Shown: in pieces, positions 26,515 through 36,045 of the stretch | Numbering within the stretch: position 1 is the first letter of the stretch | Layout: every line of letters begins with the position of its first letter | DNA from: Methylomicrobium sp051061015 | GTDB taxonomy: Bacteria > Pseudomonadota > Gammaproteobacteria > Methylococcales > Methylomonadaceae | Assembly (NCBI GenBank): GCA_051061015.1 | Contig: JBPFEG010000064.1 | Location: forward strand, 1 to 64,000 | Direction of reading: 5' to 3' | DNA length: 64,000 nucleotides | Notes under the pieces: model-generated | Database searches by the model: none | Seen by the model: the letters and a program-made list of their open reading frames with translations, nothing else | What the model was told of the DNA's origin: nothing | Position numbers and translations under genes: made by a program

Positions 26515-29322
26515 ATGTCGAGATCGCCGTTCTTTTTTAGTCTGAGATGGAAACTCGCTATCTTATTCGGCAGCGTATTTCTGCTGATGCACAGTATTTT
26601 TTCCTATTTCGCGTATCGCCATGCGACCGAGGATTTCTCCATCGATCGCCGCACCGAACACAGGAACCACCTTCATATCGCCAAAACCCTGACCGAAGAT
26701 TCGTTTCTGGTCCTCGAACAACTGGCGGAAATGCTGTCTCCATTCGGAGAACAGACAATCCAGCCCCAAAACCAGCAACAACCCTCGTTCAAAAGGCTCA
26801 ATGAAAAATGGTCGCGCTGGCAGCTCAGTTGGGGGATCGAAAATATCGTTTTTTTCGACAGCAACGGCGCTACCATCAAATCCTGGGGAAGTTCGATCCC
26901 GACCGACGACGCAACCATCCATAAAGTGATCCATTCCGAAATCCCGGAACACCGTACCATTTGCACAAACATTTGTTTTCAGCAGGCCGTAGTCCCGATC
27001 ATCTACAGATCAAAAACCGTCGGCGCTTACGGCGTGACCCGTTCGTTCGCCGATATTATGATCAAATACAAGCAAGCCACCGGTACAGATATCGGCATTC
27101 TTACCTCTACCGATGCGTTATGGGAAACGCCGAGCCATCCCTGGCCTTATCAGCTTGCCGGCCTGACCTTATCCCATCACAAGGAACTGTACGAGTATAT
27201 CGCTACGCATTTGGCACTCTCCGAACTTCGCGAACAAACGAAAACGATCCGCCTCGCCGGCGCCACTTACGAAATCGGCGTAGCGCCTATTCAGGACGAT
27301 AAGAAGCCGTCGCTGCTGTATTTGTTTATTAATGACATTACCGAAATCGAAGACAATCTGCAAAAAGATTTACAAAAAGTTTGGCTCTATGGCGTCATCA
27401 GCTTGGGGGTTTCCCTGATGCTGCTTCCGGTTCTTTTATATTACACATTTTCGCGAGTTGCGCTGCTTTCGGAAGCCCTGCCTCTGCTGGCGGAACATCA
27501 GTATGAGAAGTTCCGCGAACGGATTGCATACAAAAAGACATCGCCCGCCGATTTTGATGAACTCGATCAACTGCACCAGACCGCGCTGACTTTGGCCCAG
27601 CAGCTGGAATCGCTGGAACAGGAAGTACACAGCAATACCCTGAAATTAATCAAAAAAAGTCGTGAGCTGGCGATCGAACGCGACTTTATCCGGCAACTTA
27701 TTGATACGGCGCCGATTATCATCCTGACGCAAAAACTGAATGGCATCATCCTGACGATCAATCAGGCAGGCGTCCTGGAACTGGGCCGGGAAGAACACTC
27801 GATCAAGGGCAAGATCTTTGATCTGTTAATCCCTGAAACCGAGTGGGAGCATCATAAAAAGCTGAGTATGCTGAGATCGGGAGAAATCACCGGTCAATTC
27901 CAGGTCGATGGGCAACTGATCTCTGAAACTGGCAAAACCCGCGATATCTCCTGGCTGCATTCGTTGTTCAACCCCCCAAACAATCCGGATCAAGCAGTAA
28001 TTTTAACCCTCGGCGTCGATAACAGTGAAAGATCACGGCATCAGCAGAAGATGCTGACTATGCCAATCCATGATCCAGTCACCGGCCTCCCCAGTTATCA
28101 GCAGTTCCGTGACGAACTGGCCCTCGCACTGGCGACGGCGCGACGTTATGATTATTTGATCGCGGTGATCCTGTTCGATGTCGATCAGTATGAGGAAATC
28201 AACCACGAACACGGACAGCGCGCAGGGGAAATGATGTTGGCCTGGGTTGCCCGTCGGCTGAAAGACAATTTGCGCTCGATCGACAGACTCAGCCGGATCA
28301 ACAAAAACCTCTTTGCATTGCTGATTTCGCACGTCAAAACCGATCATCTTGTCCCTTTTGCAAAAAAACTGAATCAGGATATTAGCGCTTCACCTTTTAC
28401 CTATGCTGGCCTAAACTATCGGCTCAACGTCCATATCGGCATCGCGGTATATCCCGAGCACGGACTGACGCCGAATGATCTGTACGCGAATGCGGATGCG
28501 GCTCGGCTACAGGCCAGGCAGGCAGGTCCCGGCAATTTTTACTGTTGTCAGTTGAGCCAGGATAACCGCTTGAAGATTGAGCACATGCTGAATTTCCGGC
28601 AGATGCTCGAACAGGCGATCATACAGGATCGGTTTTTGTTGGAATATCAGCCTGTGCGGTACAGTAAATCCTCCGAACTGCACCATTACGAATGTCTGCT
28701 GCGCCTGCCGCAAGACGATGGCCAGCCGTTGTACCCGGACACATTTCTCAAACATGCGGAAGCACTCGGACTGGCGGGAAAAATCGACTGTATCGTTTTC
28801 AAACAAGCATTGCGGGCACTGCAAGAATCCGGAAGGCAAGGAAAGAATGATTCCCGTCTGTCGATCAATCTTTCCGACAAGGTTCTCGAAAATCCCGGTT
28901 TTTATGATGACGTGGCGTATCTGTTCGATCTCTACGCTATCAGCCCCGAAAAAATCATTTTCGAAATTCCCGAAACCGCTGTCGAATCCCATTATGCGCA
29001 GGCAAAAGCGCTCATTCAACAATTCAAAATACTGGGCTGCGGCGTCGCGCTGGATAATTTCGGCGTCAGTTTTTCCTCCTTCTACTATCTCAAGAACCTG
29101 CCGATCGATTACGTGAAAATCGGAAGGACATTCATTCAACAGATCGATCAAAACCCTGACGATCAAATGTTTCTCAAATCCTTGTCCGACGTCGCCCGCA
29201 CATTCGGCAAACTCACCATAGCCAAATGCGTCGAAGATGAGCATGTGCTGAAAACGCTCCAGGAACTCGGCATCGATCTGGTCCAAGGCAGTCTGATCGG
29301 CAAGCCTGAAGCGTCGATTTAA
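26515..29322 (+). CDS. Membrane PAS-GGDEF-EAL protein with degenerate catalytic motifs
   Basis: 935 residues. TM near 13-33, periplasmic sensor to about 280, TM about 290-312, a helical linker, PAS-like domain about 390-510, GGDEF about 520-670 and EAL about 690-930. The GGDEF active loop reads R-I-N-K-N (about 597-601), so cyclase activity is not expected. In the EAL domain the motif reads E-C-L (about 725), E-I-P-E-T keeps its Glu, but the D-D-F-G metal loop is D-N-F-G (about 846). It is more likely a c-di-GMP receptor or weak phosphodiesterase than a full enzyme. Follows the barrel gene by 6 bases. Confidence 0.88.
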   Translation: MSRSPFFFSLRWKLAILFGSVFLLMHSIFSYFAYRHATEDFSIDRRTEHRNHLHIAKTLTEDSFLVLEQLAEMLSPFGEQTIQPQNQQQPSFKRLNEKWSRWQLSWGIENIVFFDSNGATIKSWGSSIPTDDATIHKVIHSEIPEHRTICTNICFQQAVVPIIYRSKTVGAYGVTRSFADIMIKYKQATGTDIGILTSTDALWETPSHPWPYQLAGLTLSHHKELYEYIATHLALSELREQTKTIRLAGATYEIGVAPIQDDKKPSLLYLFINDITEIEDNLQKDLQKVWLYGVISLGVSLMLLPVLLYYTFSRVALLSEALPLLAEHQYEKFRERIAYKKTSPADFDELDQLHQTALTLAQQLESLEQEVHSNTLKLIKKSRELAIERDFIRQLIDTAPIIILTQKLNGIILTINQAGVLELGREEHSIKGKIFDLLIPETEWEHHKKLSMLRSGEITGQFQVDGQLISETGKTRDISWLHSLFNPPNNPDQAVILTLGVDNSERSRHQQKMLTMPIHDPVTGLPSYQQFRDELALALATARRYDYLIAVILFDVDQYEEINHEHGQRAGEMMLAWVARRLKDNLRSIDRLSRINKNLFALLISHVKTDHLVPFAKKLNQDISASPFTYAGLNYRLNVHIGIAVYPEHGLTPNDLYANADAARLQARQAGPGNFYCCQLSQDNRLKIEHMLNFRQMLEQAIIQDRFLLEYQPVRYSKSSELHHYECLLRLPQDDGQPLYPDTFLKHAEALGLAGKIDCIVFKQALRALQESGRQGKNDSRLSINLSDKVLENPGFYDDVAYLFDLYAISPEKIIFEIPETAVESHYAQAKALIQQFKILGCGVALDNFGVSFSSFYYLKNLPIDYVKIGRTFIQQIDQNPDDQMFLKSLSDVARTFGKLTIAKCVEDEHVLKTLQELGIDLVQGSLIGKPEASI

Positions 29323-29392
29323 CGGCTGGCCGTCCTGACCGGGCATATCATGATAAACTTCAGCTTTGGATTAGCACCGGAAAATCGTTTTC

Positions 29393-30064
29393 ATGCGCAT
29401 TTTGTTGATTGAGGATGATCGGGATCTGGCCCGGCTTCTTAAAAAGAATCTGGAAAAAGCGGGCTATGCGGTCGATGTCTCGCATGATGGAATTGAAGGC
29501 GAATTTCTCGGCAACGAAGGTTTTTACGAATTGGCGATACTCGACCTCGGCCTGCCTCAACGCAACGGCATCCAAGTCCTGCAAAATTGGCGGACGCGTC
29601 AAAACGGCCTGCCGGTATTGATCCTGACCGCGCGCGACGCCTGGTACGAGAAAGTGGACGGTTTCAAAGCCGGCGCCGACGACTATCTGGCCAAGCCTTT
29701 CCATATCGAGGAACTCCTGGCCCGGATCAATGCGCTGTTGCATCGTTTTCACCAGCTGCCCGGTGGCCATAACTTAAAGGTCGGCGGCTTGACGCTCGAT
29801 GAAGACCACCAGCAAGTGATTACCGAAAATGGAGAACGGCTGGATTTAACCGGCGTCGAATTCAAACTGCTGCGTTATTTTCTGCTGCATCGCGGCCAGG
29901 TGATCAGCAAAGCCACGTTAAACGAGCAGCTTTACGACTGCGATTCGGACAAGGACAGCAATGTGATCGAGGTTTATATCAATCATCTGCGCCGCAAGCT
30001 CGGCAAGGAACGCTTCGAAACCCGCCGCGGACAGGGTTATGTTTTCAAGGAAGAATTGTCATGA
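29393..30064 (+). CDS. OmpR/PhoP-family response regulator
   Basis: 223 residues. Receiver domain with acidic pocket E-D-D (7-9), phospho-acceptor Asp51 (I-L-D-L-G-L-P) and A-K-P-F (Lys near 102), then an OmpR-type winged-helix domain (L-D-L-T-G-V-E-F-K-L-L-R, D-S-N-V-I-E-V-Y-I-N-H-L-R-R-K-L, R-G-Q-G-Y-V-F). PhoP/QseB-like. Starts 70 bases after the GGDEF/EAL gene and overlaps the kinase by four bases. Confidence 0.93.
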   Translation: MRILLIEDDRDLARLLKKNLEKAGYAVDVSHDGIEGEFLGNEGFYELAILDLGLPQRNGIQVLQNWRTRQNGLPVLILTARDAWYEKVDGFKAGADDYLAKPFHIEELLARINALLHRFHQLPGGHNLKVGGLTLDEDHQQVITENGERLDLTGVEFKLLRYFLLHRGQVISKATLNEQLYDCDSDKDSNVIEVYINHLRRKLGKERFETRRGQGYVFKEELS

Positions 30065-31404
30065 GATCCCTGCAACTTCGCCTGGCGATCGGGCTATTTG
30101 TCAGTCTGCTCTGCGCGGTTTACTTGTTAGGATGGCAAATCAACATTTCGAGCCGAAAACTGGGCGAAGATAACGTCGCCGAGCACCTTGAACATGATGC
30201 GGAATCCATTCTTGCTGCCGTCTATGCAGACAGCCGGACCACCATCGCCCTGACCCGCACCGACATCGAACCGGTCTATGCGAGGCCGCATTCCGGCCAT
30301 TACTACAGGGTTGCCAATGGCCGGCAGATCATCAACTCCCCTTCTCTGGGCGACTACCCTCTGGCCATACCGATGGTCGATCCAGGAAGCCGGCAGCGGA
30401 TTTATCAGACTGGCCCGAAAGGAAGACCGCTGCTAATTATGGCTTTCGGTTACCAGAAAGACGGCCATCCGATCACGGTCACAATCGCCGAAGACTTGTC
30501 GCCGACCTTCCGCCTGATTACCGAATTTCAACAACGCTTTTCTTTAATCGCGGCGGTCTTATTGCTGGTTTTAGTGCTTGTGCAAATCGCCATCCTGCGT
30601 AAGGGTTTTCAGCCCCTGGCGCGCCTCCAAACTCAGCTGCAGGCATTGGAACGCGGCGAACTGAATCAGATCGACACCGACGTACCGGAAGAAGTCTCCG
30701 CACTGGTCGGCGAGTTCAACCATTTATTGACGGTGCTTGACCAACGGATGCAACGCAAGCGCAATGCTCTTGCCGATCTCGCGCATGCGCTGAGAACTCC
30801 GCTCACAGTACTCCAGCAGCTGTCTCGGGAAGACGTCTTTCGGCAACGTCCCGAACTCGCCGACATGCTGGTGTCCCAAACCGCCCACATGCAGCGGCTA
30901 ATGGATCGTGTGCTAAAACGTGCGCGGCTGGCCGGCTCCGGCCCGACCGCATCGAAATTCGACATGCATCAGGAAATACCGGCTTTGATCCGGATGCTGA
31001 AAAAGATGTACCCGGAAAAAAATCTAACCATCGATTTTTCTGCCGCGCCTCCCTGCATGCTGCCGATAGACCGGGAAGATATGCTCGAACTGACCGGCAA
31101 CCTGCTCGACAACGCCTGTAAATGGGCCAGATCCACGGTTAAAATATCGCTTGAATGCAAGCACGTAATCCGCTTGATCATCGAGGATGACGGGCCGGGC
31201 GTCGAAGACAACGCACTTGAAACATTAATGCAGCGAGGAACCCGGCTGGATGAATCAGTCAACGGTCACGGCTTCGGATTGTCAATCGCCAAAATGATCG
31301 CGGAGCAATATGCCGGAAAGCTCCTGTTGGGGCGCTCGAAAGACCTGGGCGGATTTTGCGTGGAGGCCATCCTCCATATCGCGGACTTGGGGCAAAGCAA
31401 ATAA
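30061..31404 (+). CDS. Sensor histidine kinase
   Basis: 447 residues; ATGA overlap with the response regulator. TM near 5-25, periplasmic part to about 155, TM about 160-180, HAMP-like linker, DHp with phospho-acceptor His242 (A-D-L-A-H-A-L-R-T-P-L), then HATPase with N box (N-L-L-D-N-A-C-K-W-A), G1 D-D-G-P-G-V and G2 G-H-G-F-G-L-S-I. PhoQ/QseC-like class. The signal sensed is not evident. Confidence 0.93.
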   Translation: MRSLQLRLAIGLFVSLLCAVYLLGWQINISSRKLGEDNVAEHLEHDAESILAAVYADSRTTIALTRTDIEPVYARPHSGHYYRVANGRQIINSPSLGDYPLAIPMVDPGSRQRIYQTGPKGRPLLIMAFGYQKDGHPITVTIAEDLSPTFRLITEFQQRFSLIAAVLLLVLVLVQIAILRKGFQPLARLQTQLQALERGELNQIDTDVPEEVSALVGEFNHLLTVLDQRMQRKRNALADLAHALRTPLTVLQQLSREDVFRQRPELADMLVSQTAHMQRLMDRVLKRARLAGSGPTASKFDMHQEIPALIRMLKKMYPEKNLTIDFSAAPPCMLPIDREDMLELTGNLLDNACKWARSTVKISLECKHVIRLIIEDDGPGVEDNALETLMQRGTRLDESVNGHGFGLSIAKMIAEQYAGKLLLGRSKDLGGFCVEAILHIADLGQSK

Positions 31405-31532
31405 ATTTATAATGTCGACGTCTGGAACGTGTAATTTGCTTTTTTCAACTTACCGCTGCCACGTCTCGGTCGGGCTATTAAAATCCGTCAGGTCTTCGGC
31501 TTCAAATAAAAACCCGGTGCCCAAAGGGTCAT

Positions 31533-32135
31533 TCAACCCGACAATTTTTTGGTTATTTTTGCCACATGCTCGCCTTGAAAGCGGGCGATGGTTAATTCGT
31601 TCTCCGAGGGATGGCGGCTTCCATCTCCACCGGCTAGCGTGCTTGCCCCATAAGGCGAACCGCCGGTGATTTCATCCATATTCAGAATAGCCTGACACGA
31701 ATAAGGCACGCCGACGATGACCATCCCGTGATGCAAAAGCGTCGTGTGAAACGAAGTGATCGTGGTTTCCTGTCCGCCATGTTGGGTCGCGGTGGAAGTA
31801 AAAACGCTGCCGACCTTGCCGATCAGCGTACCACTCAGCCAATGTTTACCTGTTCGATCCAGGAAATTGCGCATCTGTGAACACATATTCCCGAAACGGG
31901 TGGGAGTACCGAAAATGATCGCATCGTAACCGGGCAATTCTTCAACCGTCGCAATGGGCGCTTCCTGATCCAGCTTGGCGCCGGCCTTTCTTGCCGCCTC
32001 CTCAGGCATAAGCTCTGGCACACGCTTGATAGCGACTTCAACGCCCTCTACCGATCGTGCGCCTTCAGCGACAGCCTTTGCCAATGTTTCCACATGGCCA
32101 TACATGCTGTAATACAGAACTAGAATATGAGTCAT
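31533..32135 (-). CDS. wrbA: NAD(P)H:quinone oxidoreductase WrbA
   Basis: 200 residues from the ATG at 32135 with SD AAGGAGA; the longer upstream frame is noise. Flavodoxin-like fold: FMN phosphate loop Y-Y-S-M-Y-G-H (8-14), G-T-P-T-R-F-G-N-M (about 76-84), S-T-A-T-Q-H-G-G-Q-E-T and the P-Y-G-A-S-T-L-A-G motif diagnostic of WrbA. Two-electron quinone reduction protecting against redox stress. Convergent with the kinase gene. Confidence 0.96.
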   Translation of the reverse strand: MTHILVLYYSMYGHVETLAKAVAEGARSVEGVEVAIKRVPELMPEEAARKAGAKLDQEAPIATVEELPGYDAIIFGTPTRFGNMCSQMRNFLDRTGKHWLSGTLIGKVGSVFTSTATQHGGQETTITSFHTTLLHHGMVIVGVPYSCQAILNMDEITGGSPYGASTLAGGDGSRHPSENELTIARFQGEHVAKITKKLSG

Positions 32136-32342
32136 TGATAGTCTCCTTTGAATAATCCACACCACATGATGCTTTAGGGATACCGGGCTTCTATTTTTTT
32201 GACAAACTTCGCGATAAAAACTTCCAAATATCATTAAATACCGGATTCGGGTACATGCTTCCCCCAGGTTTTCAGCTTGATTTTATATTGACGGCGTAGA
32301 ATGCCTCGATTCTGTTCAATAGCCAATTGCGAGGAAACTCTG

Positions 32343-32993
32343 ATGAACAATCCATCTCCCGTTCGTGTTTGGGATATTTTGATCCGCCTTTTCCACTGGA
32401 CCCTGGTCCTAAGTTTTATCGTCGCCTATTTGACCAGTGAAGAAGACAATCCCTGGCACATTTATTCCGGCTATACCGTCCTGGGACTGATTATTTTCCG
32501 GCTGATCTGGGGTTTTATCGGCAGCCGGCACGCGCGCTTCAGCGATTTTGTGCGTCCGCCGACGGTTGTTTATCAGTACATCAAAAGCCTGAGCGCAGGT
32601 CAGCCGCCCCATTACATCGGCCACAACCCGCTCGGCGGCTGGATGGTGATGGCAATGTTGATCACATTGTTCGCCGTGACGCTGAGCGGGCTTAAGGTGT
32701 ATGCAATCGAAGAAGGCAAAGGTCCGTTAGCCAACTTGCAGTTTATCGAGTTAACTCCAGTTCCGGCAGCCTACGCTGAAGATGAGTCTGAAGATGACGA
32801 CAACGAAGAAGGCAATGCCGGGCCAGAATCCAGCGAGGCCGATGAAGAGTTCTGGGAAGAAGTCCATGAAGCCTCCACGAATGTGATGTTGCTGCTGATT
32901 GGCCTACATCTGGCCGGGGTAGTCATCTCCAGCCGTCTGCACAAGGAAAACCTGGTCAAAGCGATGTTGACTGGCAAGAAAGATTCACTGTAG
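32343..32993 (+). CDS. Cytochrome b561-family protein with acidic insertion
   Basis: 216 residues from the ATG at 32343 (SD GAGGAA). Four TM helices and haem-ligand candidates R-L-F-H-W, W-H-I-Y-S-G-Y and L-H-L-A-G-V, as in di-haem cytochrome b561 / Ni,Fe-hydrogenase-type b subunits. Between the third and fourth TMs is a strongly acidic segment of about 35 residues (D-E-S-E-D-D-D-N-E-E and similar), longer than usual. Inner-membrane electron transfer; partner not encoded nearby. Confidence 0.85.
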   Translation: MNNPSPVRVWDILIRLFHWTLVLSFIVAYLTSEEDNPWHIYSGYTVLGLIIFRLIWGFIGSRHARFSDFVRPPTVVYQYIKSLSAGQPPHYIGHNPLGGWMVMAMLITLFAVTLSGLKVYAIEEGKGPLANLQFIELTPVPAAYAEDESEDDDNEEGNAGPESSEADEEFWEEVHEASTNVMLLLIGLHLAGVVISSRLHKENLVKAMLTGKKDSL

Positions 32994-33107
32994 GCGATTT
33001 TCAACCCTTATGATTGACGCTCGGGATGTCATAAGGGTGCTCAAACGTCAGCGACTGGCAAAAATTGGAACGCCCTAACTATTTCGCCTGCTTTGAAAAA
33101 CCGCCCT

Positions 33108-33746
33108 TTATTGAGGAGGGCTCGAACCGGAATGCTGCGCCTCCGCCCCGAAAAATCGGGCAATTGCCCGAAAAACCTTTTTTATACCTGCCCAGATTTT
33201 GGGCAACAGCCAAACCATTAACCCAACAAACAACACAAGCGCGATCAGAAAGACGAACGGATGTTGGACCGAAGCCCAAATGCCGGTCACCACGATGACG
33301 TCTTCGCCGATGGAAGCGGCCCAGTTGCTGAACGGTTCCGGAGACGTGTTGATTAACACGCGGCTGCCGGCCTTGGTCAGGTGCGAACCGGCCGCCATTC
33401 CCCCACCGACGATCGCGGCGGCCAATTCGACCGCCGGATTTAACTCTCCGACAGCACCGGCGGCCAGCATCGCGCCGGCCGGAATCCGGATGAAGGTATG
33501 GATTGCGTCCCAGCCGGTATCGACGCCCGGTGTTTTGTCCGCAAAGAATTCGACACAATACATTAGGCCGGCGGCCATCATCACGGCCGGATTCGCGACA
33601 ATCTGCAAATCCGGCGGCAGCACAATATTACCGCTGTTCGCGAGAAAACCGAGCGTCAGCAATGTCGCGTACAGGTTGATGCCGCTGGCCCATGCAAGGC
33701 CCATCGTCATCGCCAAAGTCGCGGTTATTTGATTCAGCGCATCCAT
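33108..33746 (-). CDS. DUF4126 membrane protein
   Basis: 212 residues, about five hydrophobic segments. N-terminal G-L-A-W-A-S-G-I-N-L-Y-A and V-G-G-G-M-A-A-G-S-H-L-T-K-A-G-S-R-V-L-I-N-T-S-P-E-P match the DUF4126 family of inner-membrane proteins of unknown role. The C-terminus is amphipathic and basic (K-K-V-F-R-A-I-A-R-F-F). Monocistronic, divergent from hslV. Confidence 0.85.
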   Translation of the reverse strand: MDALNQITATLAMTMGLAWASGINLYATLLTLGFLANSGNIVLPPDLQIVANPAVMMAAGLMYCVEFFADKTPGVDTGWDAIHTFIRIPAGAMLAAGAVGELNPAVELAAAIVGGGMAAGSHLTKAGSRVLINTSPEPFSNWAASIGEDVIVVTGIWASVQHPFVFLIALVLFVGLMVWLLPKIWAGIKKVFRAIARFFGAEAQHSGSSPPQ

Positions 33747-33982
33747 AAAAGTCAGCCGGTTAATGATTAATTTGCACAGGATAGCACAGGGTAATGAACG
33801 CTGACTTAATCAACCCTTCATCTCTACGCTGACAGTTTTTTGCCGCTTGGCGTAGTAAGTTAGGAGTATTCCGGTCGTCCGCTTCCACTCTAAATCGCAA
33901 GTCTTTGCATTTTTTCGCATAACGGCTTCATACCATGTAAAATGCAGCTATTACCGCACAGTTTTAACTTTGGATTGTAAAC

Positions 33983-34531
33983 GTGAATTTGAGAGGAACC
34001 ACCATATTATCCGTGCGTCGCGGCAATAAAGTCGTGATCGGCGGCGACGGTCAAGTGACCTTGGGCAATACGGTCATGAAAGGCAATGCCCGCAAGGTCC
34101 GCCGTCTGTACCACGACAAGGTGATCGCCGGCTTTGCCGGTTCGACCGCGGACGCATTTACCCTGTTCGAGCACTTCGAAGGCAAGCTCGAAAAACATCG
34201 CGGCCATCTGATGCGCGCGGCCGTCGAGATGGCGAAAGACTGGCGCACCGACCGTACCCTCCGGCGCATGGAAGCGATGTTGACGATCGCGGACGCCAGA
34301 ACCTCATTGATTATCTCCGGCAACGGCGATGTGGTCGAACCCGAACTGGATTTGATGGCGATCGGCTCCGGCGGAGCCTTCGCACAAGCCGCTGCGCGCG
34401 CATTGCTCGAAAATACCGACCTGAGCGCGCGCGAGATCGTCGAGAGAGCGCTGACAATCGCGGCCGATATCTGTATTTACACAAATCATAACTTGCGCAT
34501 CGAAGAACTGGACGCGGAGCCGAGCGAGTAA
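33983..34531 (+). CDS. hslV: ATP-dependent protease peptidase subunit HslV
   Basis: 182 residues from a GTG start. Threonine protease of the HslVU complex. The catalytic N-terminal Thr is in R-G-T-T-I-L-S-V-R-R, so a short propeptide (about five residues) must be removed before Thr. G-D-G-Q-V-T-L-G-N-T-V-M-K and K-V-I-A-G-F-A-G-S-T-A-D-A follow. Two bases separate its stop from the hslU start. Confidence 0.96.
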   Translation: MNLRGTTILSVRRGNKVVIGGDGQVTLGNTVMKGNARKVRRLYHDKVIAGFAGSTADAFTLFEHFEGKLEKHRGHLMRAAVEMAKDWRTDRTLRRMEAMLTIADARTSLIISGNGDVVEPELDLMAIGSGGAFAQAAARALLENTDLSAREIVERALTIAADICIYTNHNLRIEELDAEPSE

Positions 34532-34533
34532 AG

Positions 34534-35859
34534 ATGACCCAAATGACCCCGAAAGAAATCGTTCACGAACTGGATAAGCACATCGTCGGCCAGTCCAGCG
34601 CCAAGCGGTCCGTTGCGATCGCCTTGCGCAACCGCTGGCGCCGGCAGCAGGTCGACGCCTCGCTGCGCGACGAAATCACCCCGAAAAACATCCTGATGAT
34701 CGGACCGACCGGCGTCGGCAAGACCGAAATCGCGCGCCGACTCGCCCGCCTCGCGAACGCGCCGTTCATCAAGATCGAAGCAACCAAATTCACCGAGGTC
34801 GGCTATGTCGGCCGCGACGTCGAATCGATCATCCGCGATCTCGCCGATACCGCGGTCAAGATGATGCGCCAGTCCGAGATGGAAAAGGTGCAAATCAAGG
34901 CTTACGACGCCGCCGAAGACCGGATTCTCGACATTCTGCTGCCCGAAGCGGACGCCGGCACGCTCTCCGATACCCGCGAATCGACCCGCCAGAAGATGCG
35001 TAAGAAGCTGCGCGAAGGCGACCTGGACGACAAGGAAATCGAAATCGACGTGCAGATGGCGCCGATGGGCGTTGAAATCATGGCGCCGCCCGGCATGGAA
35101 GAAATGACCAATCAGTTGCAGGGACTGTTCCAGAACATGGGCTCCGGCCGCACCCGCAGCCGCAAGATGAAGATCAAGAAAGCGTTCAAGGTCCTGCAGG
35201 AAGAGGAAGCCGCGCGCCTGATCAATGACGAGGACATCAAGCTGAAGGCGGTCGAGGCGGTCGAGCAGAACGGCATCGTGTTTCTCGACGAGATCGACAA
35301 GATCTGTAAACGCTCGGATCTCGGAGGCAGTGGCGGTGAAGTCTCGCGCGAAGGCGTGCAGCGCGACCTGCTGCCGATCGTCGAAGGCAGCACCGTCAGC
35401 ACCAAGTACGGCGCGATCAAGACCGATCATATCCTGTTCATCGCCTCGGGCGCGTTCCATCTGACCAAGCCGTCCGACCTGATCCCGGAATTGCAGGGCC
35501 GCTTCCCGATCCGGGTCGAACTCGATGCACTGTCCGCGGACGATTTTTTCCGGATTCTGACCGAGCCCAATGCATCGCTGACCGAACAGTACACGGCGCT
35601 GCTCGCGACCGAGGGCGTCAACCTGAGCTTCGCGACCGACGGTATTCGCCGGATCGCGGAACTGGGATGGGAAGTCAACGAAAAAACCGAGAACATCGGC
35701 GCCCGGCGTCTGCACACGATCCTGGAACGCCTGCTCGAGGAGATTTCGTTCAGCGCCCCGGACCTGCGCGAAAAGGAGGTTGTGATTGATGCTGCTTATG
35801 TCGATCGCCACTTGGGCGAATTCGTCCATGACGAGGATTTGAGTCGATATATATTGTAA
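34534..35859 (+). CDS. hslU: ATP-dependent protease ATPase subunit HslU
   Basis: 441 residues. AAA+ unfoldase feeding HslV: Walker A G-P-T-G-V-G-K-T-E (about 57-65), the I domain (about 110-240), Walker B V-F-L-D-E-I-D-K-I, sensor R and the C-terminal D-L-S-R-Y-I-L tail that docks in HslV. In an operon with hslV. Confidence 0.97.
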   Translation: MTQMTPKEIVHELDKHIVGQSSAKRSVAIALRNRWRRQQVDASLRDEITPKNILMIGPTGVGKTEIARRLARLANAPFIKIEATKFTEVGYVGRDVESIIRDLADTAVKMMRQSEMEKVQIKAYDAAEDRILDILLPEADAGTLSDTRESTRQKMRKKLREGDLDDKEIEIDVQMAPMGVEIMAPPGMEEMTNQLQGLFQNMGSGRTRSRKMKIKKAFKVLQEEEAARLINDEDIKLKAVEAVEQNGIVFLDEIDKICKRSDLGGSGGEVSREGVQRDLLPIVEGSTVSTKYGAIKTDHILFIASGAFHLTKPSDLIPELQGRFPIRVELDALSADDFFRILTEPNASLTEQYTALLATEGVNLSFATDGIRRIAELGWEVNEKTENIGARRLHTILERLLEEISFSAPDLREKEVVIDAAYVDRHLGEFVHDEDLSRYIL

Positions 35860-35880
35860 ACTACGGACTGGACTCGCGTA

Positions 35881-36029
35881 GGGCGGGTTACGACGCGCAT
35901 TGGAACGATATTCACCGGTTATCCGGTTTTGCCGCGCGTTGTAACCCGCCAAGGTTGCCGACGGTGGGTTCGGCGCGCGGAAACTCCAACTTAACCCGAA
36001 AGACCGGGGCTCGGCGCACCGAACCCACC
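35881..36029. repeat. Two tandem palindromic REP-like units
   Basis: Unit 1: 35881-35898 (GGGCGGGTTACGACGCGC) with an imperfect inverted copy at 35934-35950. Unit 2: 35963-35978 (GGTGGGTTCGGCGCGC) with its inverted copy at 36013-36029. Both arms share a GGGTT...GCGC plan, typical of dispersed repetitive extragenic palindromes. Fills the hslU to DUF971 gap. Confidence 0.7.
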
Positions 36030-36045
36030 CTACATCCGAACTGAC

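Noticed and set aside
33110..33135. TCGAACC-like string suggestive of a tRNA T-arm
   Set aside because: No acceptor stem, anticodon arm or CCA around it; it is inside the DUF4126 gene end.
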